A stretch of DNA of 64,000 nt from Rothia nasimurium. GTDB taxonomy: Bacteria; Actinomycetota; Actinomycetes; Actinomycetales; Micrococcaceae. Of the stretch, positions 52,657-61,261 are shown one piece after another. Numbering within the stretch: the first letter of the stretch is position 1; every line of letters begins with the position of its first letter. Below the pieces are notes generated by a model. It saw only the letters and a list, made by a program, of their open reading frames with translations. It searched no databases and had not been told where the DNA came from. The stretch lies in NCBI RefSeq assembly GCF_928392795.1, contig NZ_CAKMTJ010000008.1, positions 1-64,000 on the forward strand, given 5' to 3'. The translations under genes were made by a program, and so were the position numbers.

Positions 52657-54033
52657 ATGAGCTACCGACTTGAAGACCCCACCACCGGCGAGGTGCTCGA
52701 AACCTTCGACACCCTCACCGACGAGCAGGCCGTCGAGGCTGTAGAGCGCGCCCATGCCGCCTACCTTTCCTGGCGCACCACCAGCGTCGAAGAGCGCGCC
52801 GCTATCGTCAACCGCATCGCCGAGCTCTTCGAAGAGCGTAAGCAGGAGCTGGCCGAAATCATCTCCCAGGAAATGGGTAAGCCCATCTCAGAAGGTATCG
52901 AAGAAGCCGAATTCTCCTCCGCTATCTTTGCCTACTACGCCGGAATCGCTGCTGACCATCTCAAAGACGAGCCGATTCCCTCAGAGACCGAAAACTCCGA
53001 GGCCTACATCCAGCGCAAGCCCCTGGGCGCCCTGCTGGGTATCATGCCCTGGAACTTCCCCTACTACCAGGTCGCCCGCTTCGCTGCCCCCAACCTCATG
53101 CTGGGCAACACCATCGTGCTCAAGCACGCCGAAATCTGCCCCAAATCAGCGCTCGTAATCGCTGAGATTATGAAGGACGCCGGGCTGCCCGAAGGTGCCT
53201 ACGAGGCAGTTTTCGCTAGCCACGACCAGATCGAAACCATGATTGGTCACCGCCACATCCAGGGTGTCTCACTGACCGGATCCGAACGAGCTGGCGCTAT
53301 CGTTGCCGGTATTGCCGGGCGCAACCTCAAGAAGGCCGTGCTCGAACTGGGCGGCTCTGACCCCTACATCGTGCTCGATACCGACAACGTCGCTGAAGCC
53401 GCCGCCACCGCCTGGGGTTTCCGCATGTACAACACCGGCCAGGCTTGCAACTCCAACAAGCGCATGATCGTCATGGCTGACATCTACGACGAGTTTATCG
53501 CTGAACTGGTCAAGCTGGCCGAGGCCATGAAGCCGGGCAAGCCCTCCGAAGCGGACGAGACCACCTACATGGCCCTCTCCTCCCGCTCGGCAGCCGAAGG
53601 CCTCAAGAAGCAGCTCGACGAGGCCGTTGCCGCCGGTGCCACCCTGCGCGTCGGTGGGCAGCTGCTGGACGATAAGAGCGCCTACCTCTCCCCGGCCGTC
53701 CTCACCGATGTGCCCGTCGGCTCCGAGGTCTACTACCAGGAACTCTTCGGCCCCGTCGCCACCGTCTACCGGGTCGAGAGCGACGAGGAAGCCATCGAGC
53801 TGGCTAACAACACCCAGTACGGCCTGGGCGGCGCCGTATTCTCCCAGGACGAGGCCCGCGCCCGCCGCCTGGCCCAGCAGATTGACGCCGGCATGGTCAA
53901 CATCAACACCCCCGCCGGCGAAGGCGCCGAAATCCCCTTCGGCGGCGTCAAGAACTCCGGCTACGGCCGCGAACTCGGCCCCTACGGCATGGACGAATTC
54001 GTCAACAAGCGCCTCTACTTCGTGCAGAAGTAG
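52657..54033 (+). CDS. NAD-dependent succinate-semialdehyde dehydrogenase, Sad/YneI-like
   Basis: A 458-residue aldehyde dehydrogenase of the shorter Sad type. [20 protein letters not shown] is the cofactor segment, [17 protein letters not shown] the Glu motif, and [15 protein letters not shown] the catalytic Cys. It is only distantly related to gabD at 49.4 kb. ATG 52657 follows AAGGAG. With gabD and gabT it forms a gab cluster with two dehydrogenases, interrupted by the two structured repeats. Confidence 0.9.
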   Translation: MSYRLEDPTTGEVLETFDTLTDEQAVEAVERAHAAYLSWRTTSVEERAAIVNRIAELFEERKQELAEIISQEMGKPISEGIEEAEFSSAIFAYYAGIAADHLKDEPIPSETENSEAYIQRKPLGALLGIMPWNFPYYQVARFAAPNLMLGNTIVLKHAEICPKSALVIAEIMKDAGLPEGAYEAVFASHDQIETMIGHRHIQGVSLTGSERAGAIVAGIAGRNLKKAVLELGGSDPYIVLDTDNVAEAAATAWGFRMYNTGQACNSNKRMIVMADIYDEFIAELVKLAEAMKPGKPSEADETTYMALSSRSAAEGLKKQLDEAVAAGATLRVGGQLLDDKSAYLSPAVLTDVPVGSEVYYQELFGPVATVYRVESDEEAIELANNTQYGLGGAVFSQDEARARRLAQQIDAGMVNINTPAGEGAEIPFGGVKNSGYGRELGPYGMDEFVNKRLYFVQK

Positions 54034-54088
54034 GCCTGTTTGACCCGCAGGCTTAGGCGTAGGGTGTGCTGTCGCTAGTGCAGATTGC

Positions 54089-54154
54089 CCAGCCCCACGG
54101 TTTGTCATGAAACCCCGGACGATACATCCGGCTCGTGACGAACCGTGGGACTGG
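54089..54154. terminator. Long hairpin downstream of the second dehydrogenase
   Basis: CCAGCCCCACGGTTTGTCATGA pairs imperfectly (about 19 of 22) with TCGTGACGAACCGTGGGACTGG; quoted arms exceed a simple terminator. An apical CCGGA/TCCGG stem lies inside. There is no T-tract. It ends 33 bp before the CstR-type operator. Confidence 0.6.
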
Positions 54155-54187
54155 TGTTATGTGGGGGTGGGCAACCTTGTCTTTCAC

Positions 54188-54203
54188 ATACCCCTAGGGG
54201 TAT
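54188..54203. promoter_or_regulatory. CstR/CsoR-type operator upstream of the TSUP transporter
   Basis: ATACCCCTAGGGGTAT is a perfect palindrome of the form bound by CsoR/CstR repressors. It ends 33 bp before the transporter GTG start. Two similar sites flank cstR and the MBL-rhodanese gene. Confidence 0.85.
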
Positions 54204-54236
54204 TATCTCTAGGGTGAAGAAAGAGAAAGAAGAACC

Positions 54237-55013
54237 GTGCTGTTAGCTCTTGCAGGCGGCCTGGCCGTGGGTCTGCTCATGGGTGCCCTAGGTGGGGGCG
54301 GAGCTATTTTGGCGATTCCCCTGCTGGTCTATGGGTTTGGCTTTACACCCACCCAGGCGACCCTGGCCTCCCTGGTTGTTGTGGGAATCGGCGCTAGCAC
54401 GGGTGTGGTGACTCAGGCCCGCTCTGTTGACTGGCGACGCGGCGCCCTTTTTGGTGCCCTTGGTTTAGCCGGTGCCTACGGCGGTCGAGTGCTGGCTCAT
54501 GGCATCGATGGGCAGCTGCTCCTGCTGGCCTTCTCTGTTCTGCTGCTGGTGGTTGCCAGTCTGATGGTGCGTGCAGCGCGCAGGGGGTCTATTCGGGCAC
54601 AAAGTGCGGACGCCGCCTCCCGCCCCTCTGCCTTTCGGCAGGGACTTGCGCTGGTGGGTGCGGCTACAGGGGTTGGCTTTTTGACCGGCTTCTTTGGTGT
54701 GGGTGGTGGTTTTGCTATCGTGCCCGCCCTGACTCTAATCTTGGGGCTCAGTATGGCAACCGCCGTGGGGACCTCTCTACTGGTTATCCTCATCAACAGC
54801 TTTGTTGCCCTAGCCCTGGGAGTTGGGGCCCTGCCGTCCTTGGATTGGTCGGCGCTTGCCCCCTTGCTGGCTACAACTGTGGTCGGTACCCTGGCCGGCA
54901 CCTGGGGTGGTAGGCGGGTGCCCCAGCGTTCCCTGCAGCTAGCCTTCGCAATTTTTCTCTACGTCGTCGCAGCCTACATGGCAGCTACCACCCTCATTGA
55001 ACTGATGGCATAA
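54237..55013 (+). CDS. TSUP (TauE/SafE) family transporter
   Basis: A 258-residue, eight-helix protein. GGLAVGLLMGALGGGGAILAIPLLVYG and, in the second half, GFLTGFFGVGGGFAIVPAL are the duplicated TSUP motifs (quoted in part). The family exports sulfite, thiosulfate or sulfonates. It is under a CstR-type operator and is followed 13 bp later by a rhodanese, so export of sulfur oxyanions formed in persulfide detoxification is the likely role. Confidence 0.88.
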   Translation: MLLALAGGLAVGLLMGALGGGGAILAIPLLVYGFGFTPTQATLASLVVVGIGASTGVVTQARSVDWRRGALFGALGLAGAYGGRVLAHGIDGQLLLLAFSVLLLVVASLMVRAARRGSIRAQSADAASRPSAFRQGLALVGAATGVGFLTGFFGVGGGFAIVPALTLILGLSMATAVGTSLLVILINSFVALALGVGALPSLDWSALAPLLATTVVGTLAGTWGGRRVPQRSLQLAFAIFLYVVAAYMAATTLIELMA

Positions 55014-55026
55014 AGAAAGGAAAAAC

Positions 55027-55629
55027 ATGTCAGATACTACAAGCTCTCTCCCCTCAACTCTTGAGGTGCAGCAGCTGGCGCAGAACATTAAAGACTCCCA
55101 CACGACCCTGCTGCTCGATGTGCGCACCGCAGCGGAATACGAGGGTGCCCATATTCCCGGGAGTGTAAATGTACCCTTGGCTCTAATTGAAAAGCACCCC
55201 GAAGAGCTGAGTGCTTTCATTGATGATGAAGCTGTCATTATCTGTCGTTCCGGTGCTCGCGCTACCCGCGCCCAGAAGCTCCTGGCTGGGGCTGGTGTTA
55301 CCCGCACCAGTGTGCTCACCGGCGGTATGGAGGCCTGGAAGAAGGCTGATCAGCCCGTCAATGTGGGCCCAGCCCGCTGGGATCTCGAGCGCCAGGTGCG
55401 CCTGGTGGCAGGTTCCCTGGTGCTGGGTGGGGTGGCAGCTAGTGCCATCTTCCCCAAGGCCAAGTACCTGGCTGGTGCCATTGGCGGCGGTCTGACTTTT
55501 GCGGCGGTCAGTAATACCTGCGCCATGGGTGCGGCGCTTTCAAAGTTGCCCTATAACAAGGGTGGCGACGTCACCTTGCGCGAGGCAAAGCGCCGCCTGG
55601 CCGCTACTGGTGACTCTCGGGTTAGCTAG
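55027..55629 (+). CDS. Rhodanese with C-terminal DUF2892 membrane domain
   Basis: 200 residues. Residues 10-115 are a rhodanese domain: LLLDVRTAAEYEGAHIPGSV and the active loop IICRSGARATRA with the persulfide-carrying Cys. Residues 118-180 are a DUF2892 region with two helices (LVAGSLVLGGVAASAIF and an NTCAMGAALSKLPYN end). It should accept sulfane sulfur at the membrane face. ATG 55027 follows AAAGGAAA. Confidence 0.9.
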   Translation: MSDTTSSLPSTLEVQQLAQNIKDSHTTLLLDVRTAAEYEGAHIPGSVNVPLALIEKHPEELSAFIDDEAVIICRSGARATRAQKLLAGAGVTRTSVLTGGMEAWKKADQPVNVGPARWDLERQVRLVAGSLVLGGVAASAIFPKAKYLAGAIGGGLTFAAVSNTCAMGAALSKLPYNKGGDVTLREAKRRLAATGDSRVS

Positions 55630-55652
55630 GCCCCGCCTTAAATTTTAAAACA

Positions 55653-55722
55653 GGGACGCCGCACCCCCTGGCTCCTGCCCCGCGCCTTGTCAGTGCTGGG
55701 GTGGGGGAGGGGCGCGGCGTTT
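55653..55722. terminator. GC-rich inverted repeat between rhodanese and cstR
   Basis: ACGCCGCACCCC and GGGGCGCGGCGT form an imperfect 11-bp stem with a long loop, followed by TTTTGG on the plus strand. It separates the convergent genes. The exact stem is approximate. Confidence 0.5.
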
Positions 55723-55740
55723 TGGTGTGCTGTGTGGGCC

Positions 55741-55998
55741 TTAGGCGAGCGAGAGGAACATTTTCTCTAGTTGTTCGGGGGTCATCTCGGGCTTATCTGA
55801 GGTAAGGCACTGCTGGAGCCCGTTGGCGACCACGGCAAAGCTGGCGCGGTCGACCGCTTTAGAGGCGGCGGCGAGCTGGGTGACAATTTTTTGGCAGTCA
55901 TCGCCCTCTTCGAGCATACGGATAATGCCGTTGAGTTGGCCTTGGGCACGCTTGAGACGGTTGATGACCGGTTTCATCTCTTCGGGGTTGAGTTGCAT
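55741..55998 (-). CDS. cstR: CstR-type persulfide-sensing repressor (CsoR family)
   Basis: An 85-residue all-helical repressor. INRLKRAQGQLNGIIRMLEE is the family start, and two Cys are kept (EEGDDCQKIVTQLAAA, near residue 34, and ANGLQQCLT, near 64). CsoR copper sensors have a His three or four residues before the second Cys; here that site is Asn/Gly, which marks the copper-independent CstR type that forms inter-Cys di- or trisulfide links. It represses from CCCC-GGGG palindromes, three of which occur here, one in its own promoter. Confidence 0.9.
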   Translation of the reverse strand: MQLNPEEMKPVINRLKRAQGQLNGIIRMLEEGDDCQKIVTQLAAASKAVDRASFAVVANGLQQCLTSDKPEMTPEQLEKMFLSLA

Positions 55999-56033
55999 GG
56001 CTTCTGCTTTCTTGTAAAAACTTTTTCTCTAGT

Positions 56034-56049
56034 ATACCCCCGGGGGTTT
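56034..56049. promoter_or_regulatory. CstR operator in the cstR promoter
   Basis: ATACCCCCGGGGGTTT, a near-perfect form of the CstR palindrome, starts 36 bp upstream of the cstR ATG. It indicates autoregulation. Confidence 0.8.
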
Positions 56050-56077
56050 GTTTCCGGTTGGGATTCTGCTATCTTTT

Positions 56078-56097
56078 AAATACCCCTGGGGGTATTT
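56078..56097. promoter_or_regulatory. CstR operator upstream of the MBL-rhodanese gene
   Basis: AAATACCCCTGGGGGTATTT is a 20-bp palindrome with one central mismatch pair. It ends 29 bp before the GTG start at 56127. Confidence 0.85.
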
Positions 56098-56126
56098 TTA
56101 TATTGGTTGCACTGAAAGGATCTACC

Positions 56127-57515
56127 GTGCTCTTTGAACGCATCTACGAAGAAGGCCTTGCCCAAGCCAGCTACCTCATCGGCTGCCAGCGCAAGGGCGA
56201 GGCCATTGTGGTCGATGCCCGCCGCGACATCCAGGTCTACCTCGACCTGGCTGCCAAAAATAACATGAAGATTGTGGCGACCACCGAAACTCACATCCAC
56301 GCCGACTACCTCTCAGGAACCCGCGAACTGGCGTCCGCAACCGGCGCCACCGTATACCTCTCCGGCGAAGGCGGGGACGACTGGCAGTATGATTTCGACG
56401 GCACGCGCCTCTACCACGGCGACACCATCCAGCTCGGAAAGATTACCGTCACCGCCCAGCACACCCCCGGCCACACCCCGGAGCATCTCTCATTCCTTAT
56501 CACCGATGGTGCTGTGGCCGATGCCCCCGGCTACATGCTCACCGGCGACTTCGTCTTCGTGGGCGACCTGGGCCGCCCCGACCTACTCGACGAGGCAGCA
56601 GGCGGCATCGACACCCGCTTTGCCGGGGCTCGCGACCTCTTTGCCAGCCTCAAACATGTATTCATGCCCCTACCTGACCACGTGCAGGTGCACCCCGCCC
56701 ACGGCGCAGGATCCCCCTGCGGCAAGGCTCTCGGCGCGGTTCCCTCAAGCACCGTTGGCTACGAAAAAGCCTATGCCTGGTGGGCTCCCTACGTGCGCAA
56801 CAACGACGAACAGGGCTTTATTGACGAGCTGCTCAACGGCCAGCCTGACGCCCACGCCTACTTTGCCCGCATGAAGAAGGAAAACCGGGTCGGCCCTGCC
56901 CTCACCGGTTACCCTGCCCTCGAACCTGCTGAACTCACCGCTGCCCAGGTGGCAGAAAAACTTGAGGCTGACGAGGCTATCTTCATTGATACCCGCGACC
57001 AGCACGACGTGCACAGCGGCACTGTGGAAGGCTCGCTGAATGTTCCGGCAGGCCCCCAGGCCTCTAACTTCGCAGCATGGGTGCTAGACCCCGAACGCGA
57101 AAGCCGCCCCCTGGTCGTCCTGGCCGATACTGAAGCCCAAGCGACTCACCTGCGCGATGCCCTCTACCGGGTAGGTATCGATACCGTGCGCTACTACACC
57201 ACCGACATCGAACCCCTGGTGAACTTCACCCCGCCCCTGGTCACAGTGGACGAGCTGGACGCCACCAACCGCGACGCCCTGGTCGATGTACGCGCTAAAA
57301 ACGAGTACGCCGCCGGCACCATTCCCGGCGCCCAGCAACTCTCGGGAGGTTCAGCCCTCTGGCGTCTTGATGAACTGCCCGCTCCCGGCTCAACCTTGCT
57401 GACCTTCTGCCAGTCCGGTGTTCGCAACTCGGTGGTTGCTAGCGGCTTGCGCAGAGCCGGTTACACCGTGCTTGAGCTAGAAGGCAGCTACGCCGCCTGG
57501 GCAGCGCAGAACTAG
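56127..57515 (+). CDS. MBL-fold persulfide dioxygenase with two rhodanese domains (CstB-like)
   Basis: 462 residues. Residues 1-235 are an ETHE1-like metallo-beta-lactamase fold: TETHIHADYLSGTREL (H-x-H-x-D, with Tyr after the Asp), QHTPGHTPEHLSFL, LTGDFVFVGDLGRPDLL and HPAHGAGSPCG. Two rhodanese domains follow. The first (about 270-360) has lost the active Cys (VVLADTEAQA); the second has an intact loop, TFCQSGVRNSVV. CstB-type proteins oxidise persulfide and move sulfur to thiosulfate. GTG 56127 has AAAGGA upstream. It is under its own CstR operator and opposite cstR. Confidence 0.9.
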   Translation: MLFERIYEEGLAQASYLIGCQRKGEAIVVDARRDIQVYLDLAAKNNMKIVATTETHIHADYLSGTRELASATGATVYLSGEGGDDWQYDFDGTRLYHGDTIQLGKITVTAQHTPGHTPEHLSFLITDGAVADAPGYMLTGDFVFVGDLGRPDLLDEAAGGIDTRFAGARDLFASLKHVFMPLPDHVQVHPAHGAGSPCGKALGAVPSSTVGYEKAYAWWAPYVRNNDEQGFIDELLNGQPDAHAYFARMKKENRVGPALTGYPALEPAELTAAQVAEKLEADEAIFIDTRDQHDVHSGTVEGSLNVPAGPQASNFAAWVLDPERESRPLVVLADTEAQATHLRDALYRVGIDTVRYYTTDIEPLVNFTPPLVTVDELDATNRDALVDVRAKNEYAAGTIPGAQQLSGGSALWRLDELPAPGSTLLTFCQSGVRNSVVASGLRRAGYTVLELEGSYAAWAAQN

Positions 57516-57537
57516 CCGGGTGCGGGCCCACCTACTC

Positions 57538-59193
57538 TTAGGAGTTAGCGCGGGTGAGCGCGGCGGCGACGTCGGCCAGCAGGGCGGGCACGTCGTCCTT
57601 ATCCATCATGACCTCCAGGAAAACCAGCTTGTCGCGTGTGGCCTGGGTTAGGGCGGTTGCTTCCAGCAGCTCGGCGGCGGTGGTCACGCGCAGCGTGAGC
57701 ACATCGTCCTTGGTTGCGCCCAGCGCTGCCGGGATCAGCTGCCAGTTATAGCGGCGAATATCGTTGTAGGGCTGGGTGGGGCCGTGAATGGCGCGCTCTA
57801 CCGTGTAGCCGTCATTGTTAATGAGCACTACTACCGGGTTGGTCTTCTGCTCCAGCATGGTGCCGATTTCCTGGAAGGTCAGCTGGGCTGAGCCGTCGCC
57901 AATGAGCAGGACGCCGCGCGCACCCCGGTCTGCGATGGAAGCCCCCAGCATGGCCGGCAGGGTATAGCCGATTGAACCCCACAGGGGCTGGCCGATGAAC
58001 ATGGAGTTCTCGGGGAAGCGGCGGGAGGCCATGCCGAAGAAGGAGGTGCCCTGGTCGGCCACCACAATGTTGCCCGGTGACAGTTCGCGGGAGAGCAGGG
58101 ACCAGAGGACGTCCTGGGTCAGCGGGGCGGTCATGTCGATGTCTTCGTGGGTTTCTTCATCCCAGGGCAGCAGCTCCTTGGGGGTTGCCCCGACCTCACT
58201 GGCAACCTCGCGCACAATATCCAGGGCGGTATCGAGGGTGAGCGGGGCGTAGGTCTTGCGACCAATCTTGGCGGTCTGGGCCCCCAAAAAGACGGTGTTC
58301 TCGGGTAGGTTCTGCGAGAAACCTGCGGTGGTGGTGTCGGTGAAGGTCACGCCCGCGCAGATCAGGGCTTGGGCCTGCTCCACGGCGTCCTTGGTGCGGG
58401 CGGACGACACCACCCCGGCGTAAATGCCCGCAAAAGCCGGCTTGGACTCGTCCACCAGGGTCTTACCCCACATGAGGGTGGCATAGGGCAGGCCGGTGGC
58501 CTCCAGCATCTCAGTCAGGTTGGCCTGGGCCCCCATGCGGTGGACCAAAAGGTCAGCAAGCACCGTGGTCTGCTTGCCCGCCAGCACTTCAGCCAGGTCA
58601 GCGCGGAAGGCTTCAACAGCACCGGGGGACGAGAGAGCCTTGGGCACCTCCAGCGGACCGGTCGGCGGGGCCACCTCAACCCGGGCAACGTCGGTTGCCA
58701 GCAGAATGTAGCCGGGGCGCTTCTGGATCATCATCTCCCGCAACACGCGGTCGATCTCGGCAGTGGCGGTAGCGTGCTCAAGGTTAGCAACCGCGCAGGA
58801 CACCTCGGAGGCCATGCGGATAAAGTGGCTGAAGTCCCCATCCCCCAGGGTGTGGTGCATGGTCAGGTGGGCGGCCTGGGCGTCCTTGGAGGGGGCACCC
58901 ACAATGTGCAGGACGGGCACATGCTCGGCATAGGAGCCCGCCGTCGCGTTAATAGCTGAAAGCTCACCCACACCGTAGGTGGTCACCAGGGCGCCGATAC
59001 CGCCCACGCGGGCGTAGCCGTCCGCCGCGTACCCGGCGTTGAGCTCATTTGCGTTGCCCACCCAGGTCAGCTGCTCGTGCGCAATCACATGGTCGAGGAA
59101 CTGCAGGTTGAAATCGCCGGGCACACCGAAAATATCGGTAGCGCCCAGGGAAACAAGGCGGTCAAGCAGGTAGTCGCTGACGGTGTAGGTCAT
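57538..59193 (-). CDS. ipdC: ThDP-dependent 2-oxoacid decarboxylase, copy 2
   Basis: A 551-residue paralogue of the enzyme at 23.7 kb, with the same landmarks: FGVPGDFNLQFLDHVI, GNANELNAGYAADGYAR, HHTLGDGDFSHFIRM and GDGSAQLTFQEIG with INNDGYTVER. The two share most of their sequence, including long identical blocks around residues 40-125. ATG 59191-59193 is chosen by match to copy 1. Different substrate range or regulation is likely. A short GTCTAG/CTAGAC inverted repeat lies at about 59266-59287 upstream. Confidence 0.92.
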   Translation of the reverse strand: MTYTVSDYLLDRLVSLGATDIFGVPGDFNLQFLDHVIAHEQLTWVGNANELNAGYAADGYARVGGIGALVTTYGVGELSAINATAGSYAEHVPVLHIVGAPSKDAQAAHLTMHHTLGDGDFSHFIRMASEVSCAVANLEHATATAEIDRVLREMMIQKRPGYILLATDVARVEVAPPTGPLEVPKALSSPGAVEAFRADLAEVLAGKQTTVLADLLVHRMGAQANLTEMLEATGLPYATLMWGKTLVDESKPAFAGIYAGVVSSARTKDAVEQAQALICAGVTFTDTTTAGFSQNLPENTVFLGAQTAKIGRKTYAPLTLDTALDIVREVASEVGATPKELLPWDEETHEDIDMTAPLTQDVLWSLLSRELSPGNIVVADQGTSFFGMASRRFPENSMFIGQPLWGSIGYTLPAMLGASIADRGARGVLLIGDGSAQLTFQEIGTMLEQKTNPVVVLINNDGYTVERAIHGPTQPYNDIRRYNWQLIPAALGATKDDVLTLRVTTAAELLEATALTQATRDKLVFLEVMMDKDDVPALLADVAAALTRANS

Positions 59194-59322
59194 GGGTGGT
59201 GTCCTTACTGGTGGGTGCCCGCGGGGTGTTGCGGGCGTCACTGATTATCCTCTCTATGATAGGTGTGTCTAGGCTAGCTTCGCTAGACAGGGCGCCAGCC
59301 CAACAGGCGTAGACTGGGAGCC

Positions 59323-60312
59323 ATGACACAGCCAGACATTCTCGGCGCCCCCTACACCGCCGAAACCATCGACCTGGGCCGCGATGCAGAAGGCCCCATC
59401 GTTGCCACCCTCATCCACCGGCCCGCAGATGCCGGCGGGGCGGACGCGGCTCCCCAGCTACCGGCGTCCGCGCAGGGGAAGGGCGGGGCGGCGCAGCCCG
59501 CCGTGCTCTACCTGCACGGCTTTGTGGACTACTTCTTCCAGAAGGACCTTGGCGACTGGTGGGCTGAGCGCGGCCATGACTTCTACGCCCTAGACCTGCG
59601 CAAATACGGGCGCTCCCTGCTGCCGGGGCAGACCCCCTTCTACACCGAAAACCTCGACGACTACTTCGAAGACCTCACCGCCGCCTGGCAGCTCATCACC
59701 GGCCGCGACGGGCACCGGCAGGTCATTCTTATGGCCCACTCCACCGGTGGCCTCATCGCCTCCCTCTGGGCCAGCCGAACCGCCCCGCCCGAGCTGGCTG
59801 CCGTCGTCCTCAACTCACCCTGGCTCGACCACTTCAACAACCCGCTTGAGCGCACCCTCATGACCGGGTCGGTGGCGGCGCTCGCGCGCCTCAAGCCGCG
59901 CGCCATCGTGCAGAAGGAGCAGGAGGACGCCTACGCCCGCTCCCTGCACGCTGAGCACGCAGGCACCTGGCAGTTCAACACCGACTGGAAAACCCTCAAC
60001 TTCCCACCCGTCTACGCGGGCTGGCTGGCGGCTGTGCGCCGGGCCCACCGGCAGCTACAGCGCGGCCTCGATATCCAGGCCCCCGTTCTGCTGCTAACCT
60101 CGGCCCGCTCCGGCAAACTCACAAACCCCACCGACCGCCACGACTTCGACGCCGTGCTCAACGTGCAGGGAATCCGCCGCTGGGGTCTGGGGCTGGGTAG
60201 GGACGTCACCAGCCGCGTCATCGACGGTGGAACCCACGACCTCGTCCTCTCACCCGAACCCGCCCGTACCGCCACCTACCGGGCAATGGACGAGTTCCTC
60301 GACCGCCTCTAG
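59323..60312 (+). CDS. Alpha/beta hydrolase (monoacylglycerol lipase/aminopeptidase S33 type)
   Basis: 329 residues, no signal peptide. LYLHGFVDYFFQ is the oxyanion-hole region, MAHSTGGLIASLW has the nucleophile Ser (G-x-S-x-G with a leading Ala, AHSTGG), and GGTHDLVLSPEP near the end carries the catalytic His. FYALDLRKYGRSLLPGQ is typical of lysophospholipase-like enzymes. Residues 30-55 form an Ala/Gly-rich insert encoded by DNA with two copies of the GCGGACGC octamer. Substrate unknown. Confidence 0.85.
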   Translation: MTQPDILGAPYTAETIDLGRDAEGPIVATLIHRPADAGGADAAPQLPASAQGKGGAAQPAVLYLHGFVDYFFQKDLGDWWAERGHDFYALDLRKYGRSLLPGQTPFYTENLDDYFEDLTAAWQLITGRDGHRQVILMAHSTGGLIASLWASRTAPPELAAVVLNSPWLDHFNNPLERTLMTGSVAALARLKPRAIVQKEQEDAYARSLHAEHAGTWQFNTDWKTLNFPPVYAGWLAAVRRAHRQLQRGLDIQAPVLLLTSARSGKLTNPTDRHDFDAVLNVQGIRRWGLGLGRDVTSRVIDGGTHDLVLSPEPARTATYRAMDEFLDRL

Positions 60313-60411
60313 GTAGCCCAGCCTAGCCTCACCGGCCGGTTAAGCACCGCCGAACAGGGGGTAACTGCGCGCTCGCTGGAAAGTGCCCGAGAGCAGGTCT
60401 AGTGTGAAAGT

Positions 60412-61158
60412 ATGACGAACCAGCTGAACGAAACCGCACCCCACTCCCACACCGGTGAAGCCCACAACATGGGCGGTGCCTACCAGGAGAAGCTCAACCG
60501 CCTGCGCGCAGCTGTGCTGGGTGCCAACGACGGTATTGTTTCGGTGGCCGCAACTGTGGTTGGCGTTGCCGGTGCAACTACTAGCACCTCGGCTATTGGC
60601 GTGGCCGCAGCGGCTGCCGTGGTCGGTGGTGCCATTTCTATGGCTCTGGGTGAGTACGTCTCGGTTTCCTCCCAGGTAGACAGCCAGGAAGCCCAGATTG
60701 CCAAGGAAAAGGCTGAACTGCGCGACCTGCCCGAACAAGAGCTGGACGAGCTGACCGAAATCCTAGAAGAGCGCGGCATCTCCCCGGAAACCGCCCGCAA
60801 GGCGGCCATCGAAATGACCGAGAAGAACGCCCTCAAAACCCACCTGCACTTCGAGCTGGGCATCGACGATGAGGATATCCCCTCCCCCTGGTCTGCTGCC
60901 CTTGCATCAGCCGGTGCCTTCCTCATGGGCGCCCTGCTGCCTACCCTGCTGATTCTGCTCTTCCCCGAGTCGATTCGTATTCCGGTGACCTTCGCCGGTG
61001 TGCTGATCGCCCTGGCTGTTACCGGTACCTTGGGCGCTAAGTGGGGCGGCTCCCCGCACTACGGCAAGGCCGCTGTGCGCGTCGTCGTCGGTGGCGCCCT
61101 AGCCCTGGCCGTTACCTTCGGCGTGGGCTCCCTGCTGGGTGCAACCGGCGTGGTCTAA
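60412..61158 (+). CDS. VIT1/CCC1-family iron/manganese transporter
   Basis: 248 residues with five helices. LNRLRAAVLGANDGIVSVAA and GGAISMALGEYVSVSSQ are the VIT1 signatures; a cytosolic acidic metal-binding stretch (EEQELDEL-type, ERGISPETARKAAIE) follows before the last three helices. It should move Fe(II) or Mn(II) out of the cytoplasm. Expressed alone. Confidence 0.92.
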   Translation: MTNQLNETAPHSHTGEAHNMGGAYQEKLNRLRAAVLGANDGIVSVAATVVGVAGATTSTSAIGVAAAAAVVGGAISMALGEYVSVSSQVDSQEAQIAKEKAELRDLPEQELDELTEILEERGISPETARKAAIEMTEKNALKTHLHFELGIDDEDIPSPWSAALASAGAFLMGALLPTLLILLFPESIRIPVTFAGVLIALAVTGTLGAKWGGSPHYGKAAVRVVVGGALALAVTFGVGSLLGATGVV

Positions 61159-61205
61159 AACGTCGAGATTCAGCCCCTGATTCTTTGAACCGGGGCGGAC
61201 GCCAC

Positions 61206-61235
61206 CAGGCGGGTCTGCATGAGCAGGCCCGCCTG
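61206..61235. terminator. Bidirectional terminator
   Basis: CAGGCGGGTCTGC and GCAGGCCCGCCTG, 13-bp arms with one mismatch and a 4-base loop, between convergent genes. Confidence 0.8.
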
Positions 61236-61261
61236 TGTGCTTCCCGGGGGCTTGATAAAAG

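Noticed and set aside
53269-54108. 279-codon minus-strand frame opposite the second semialdehyde dehydrogenase
   Set aside because: Gly/Val-rich shadow frame; the plus-strand gene has all aldehyde dehydrogenase motifs.
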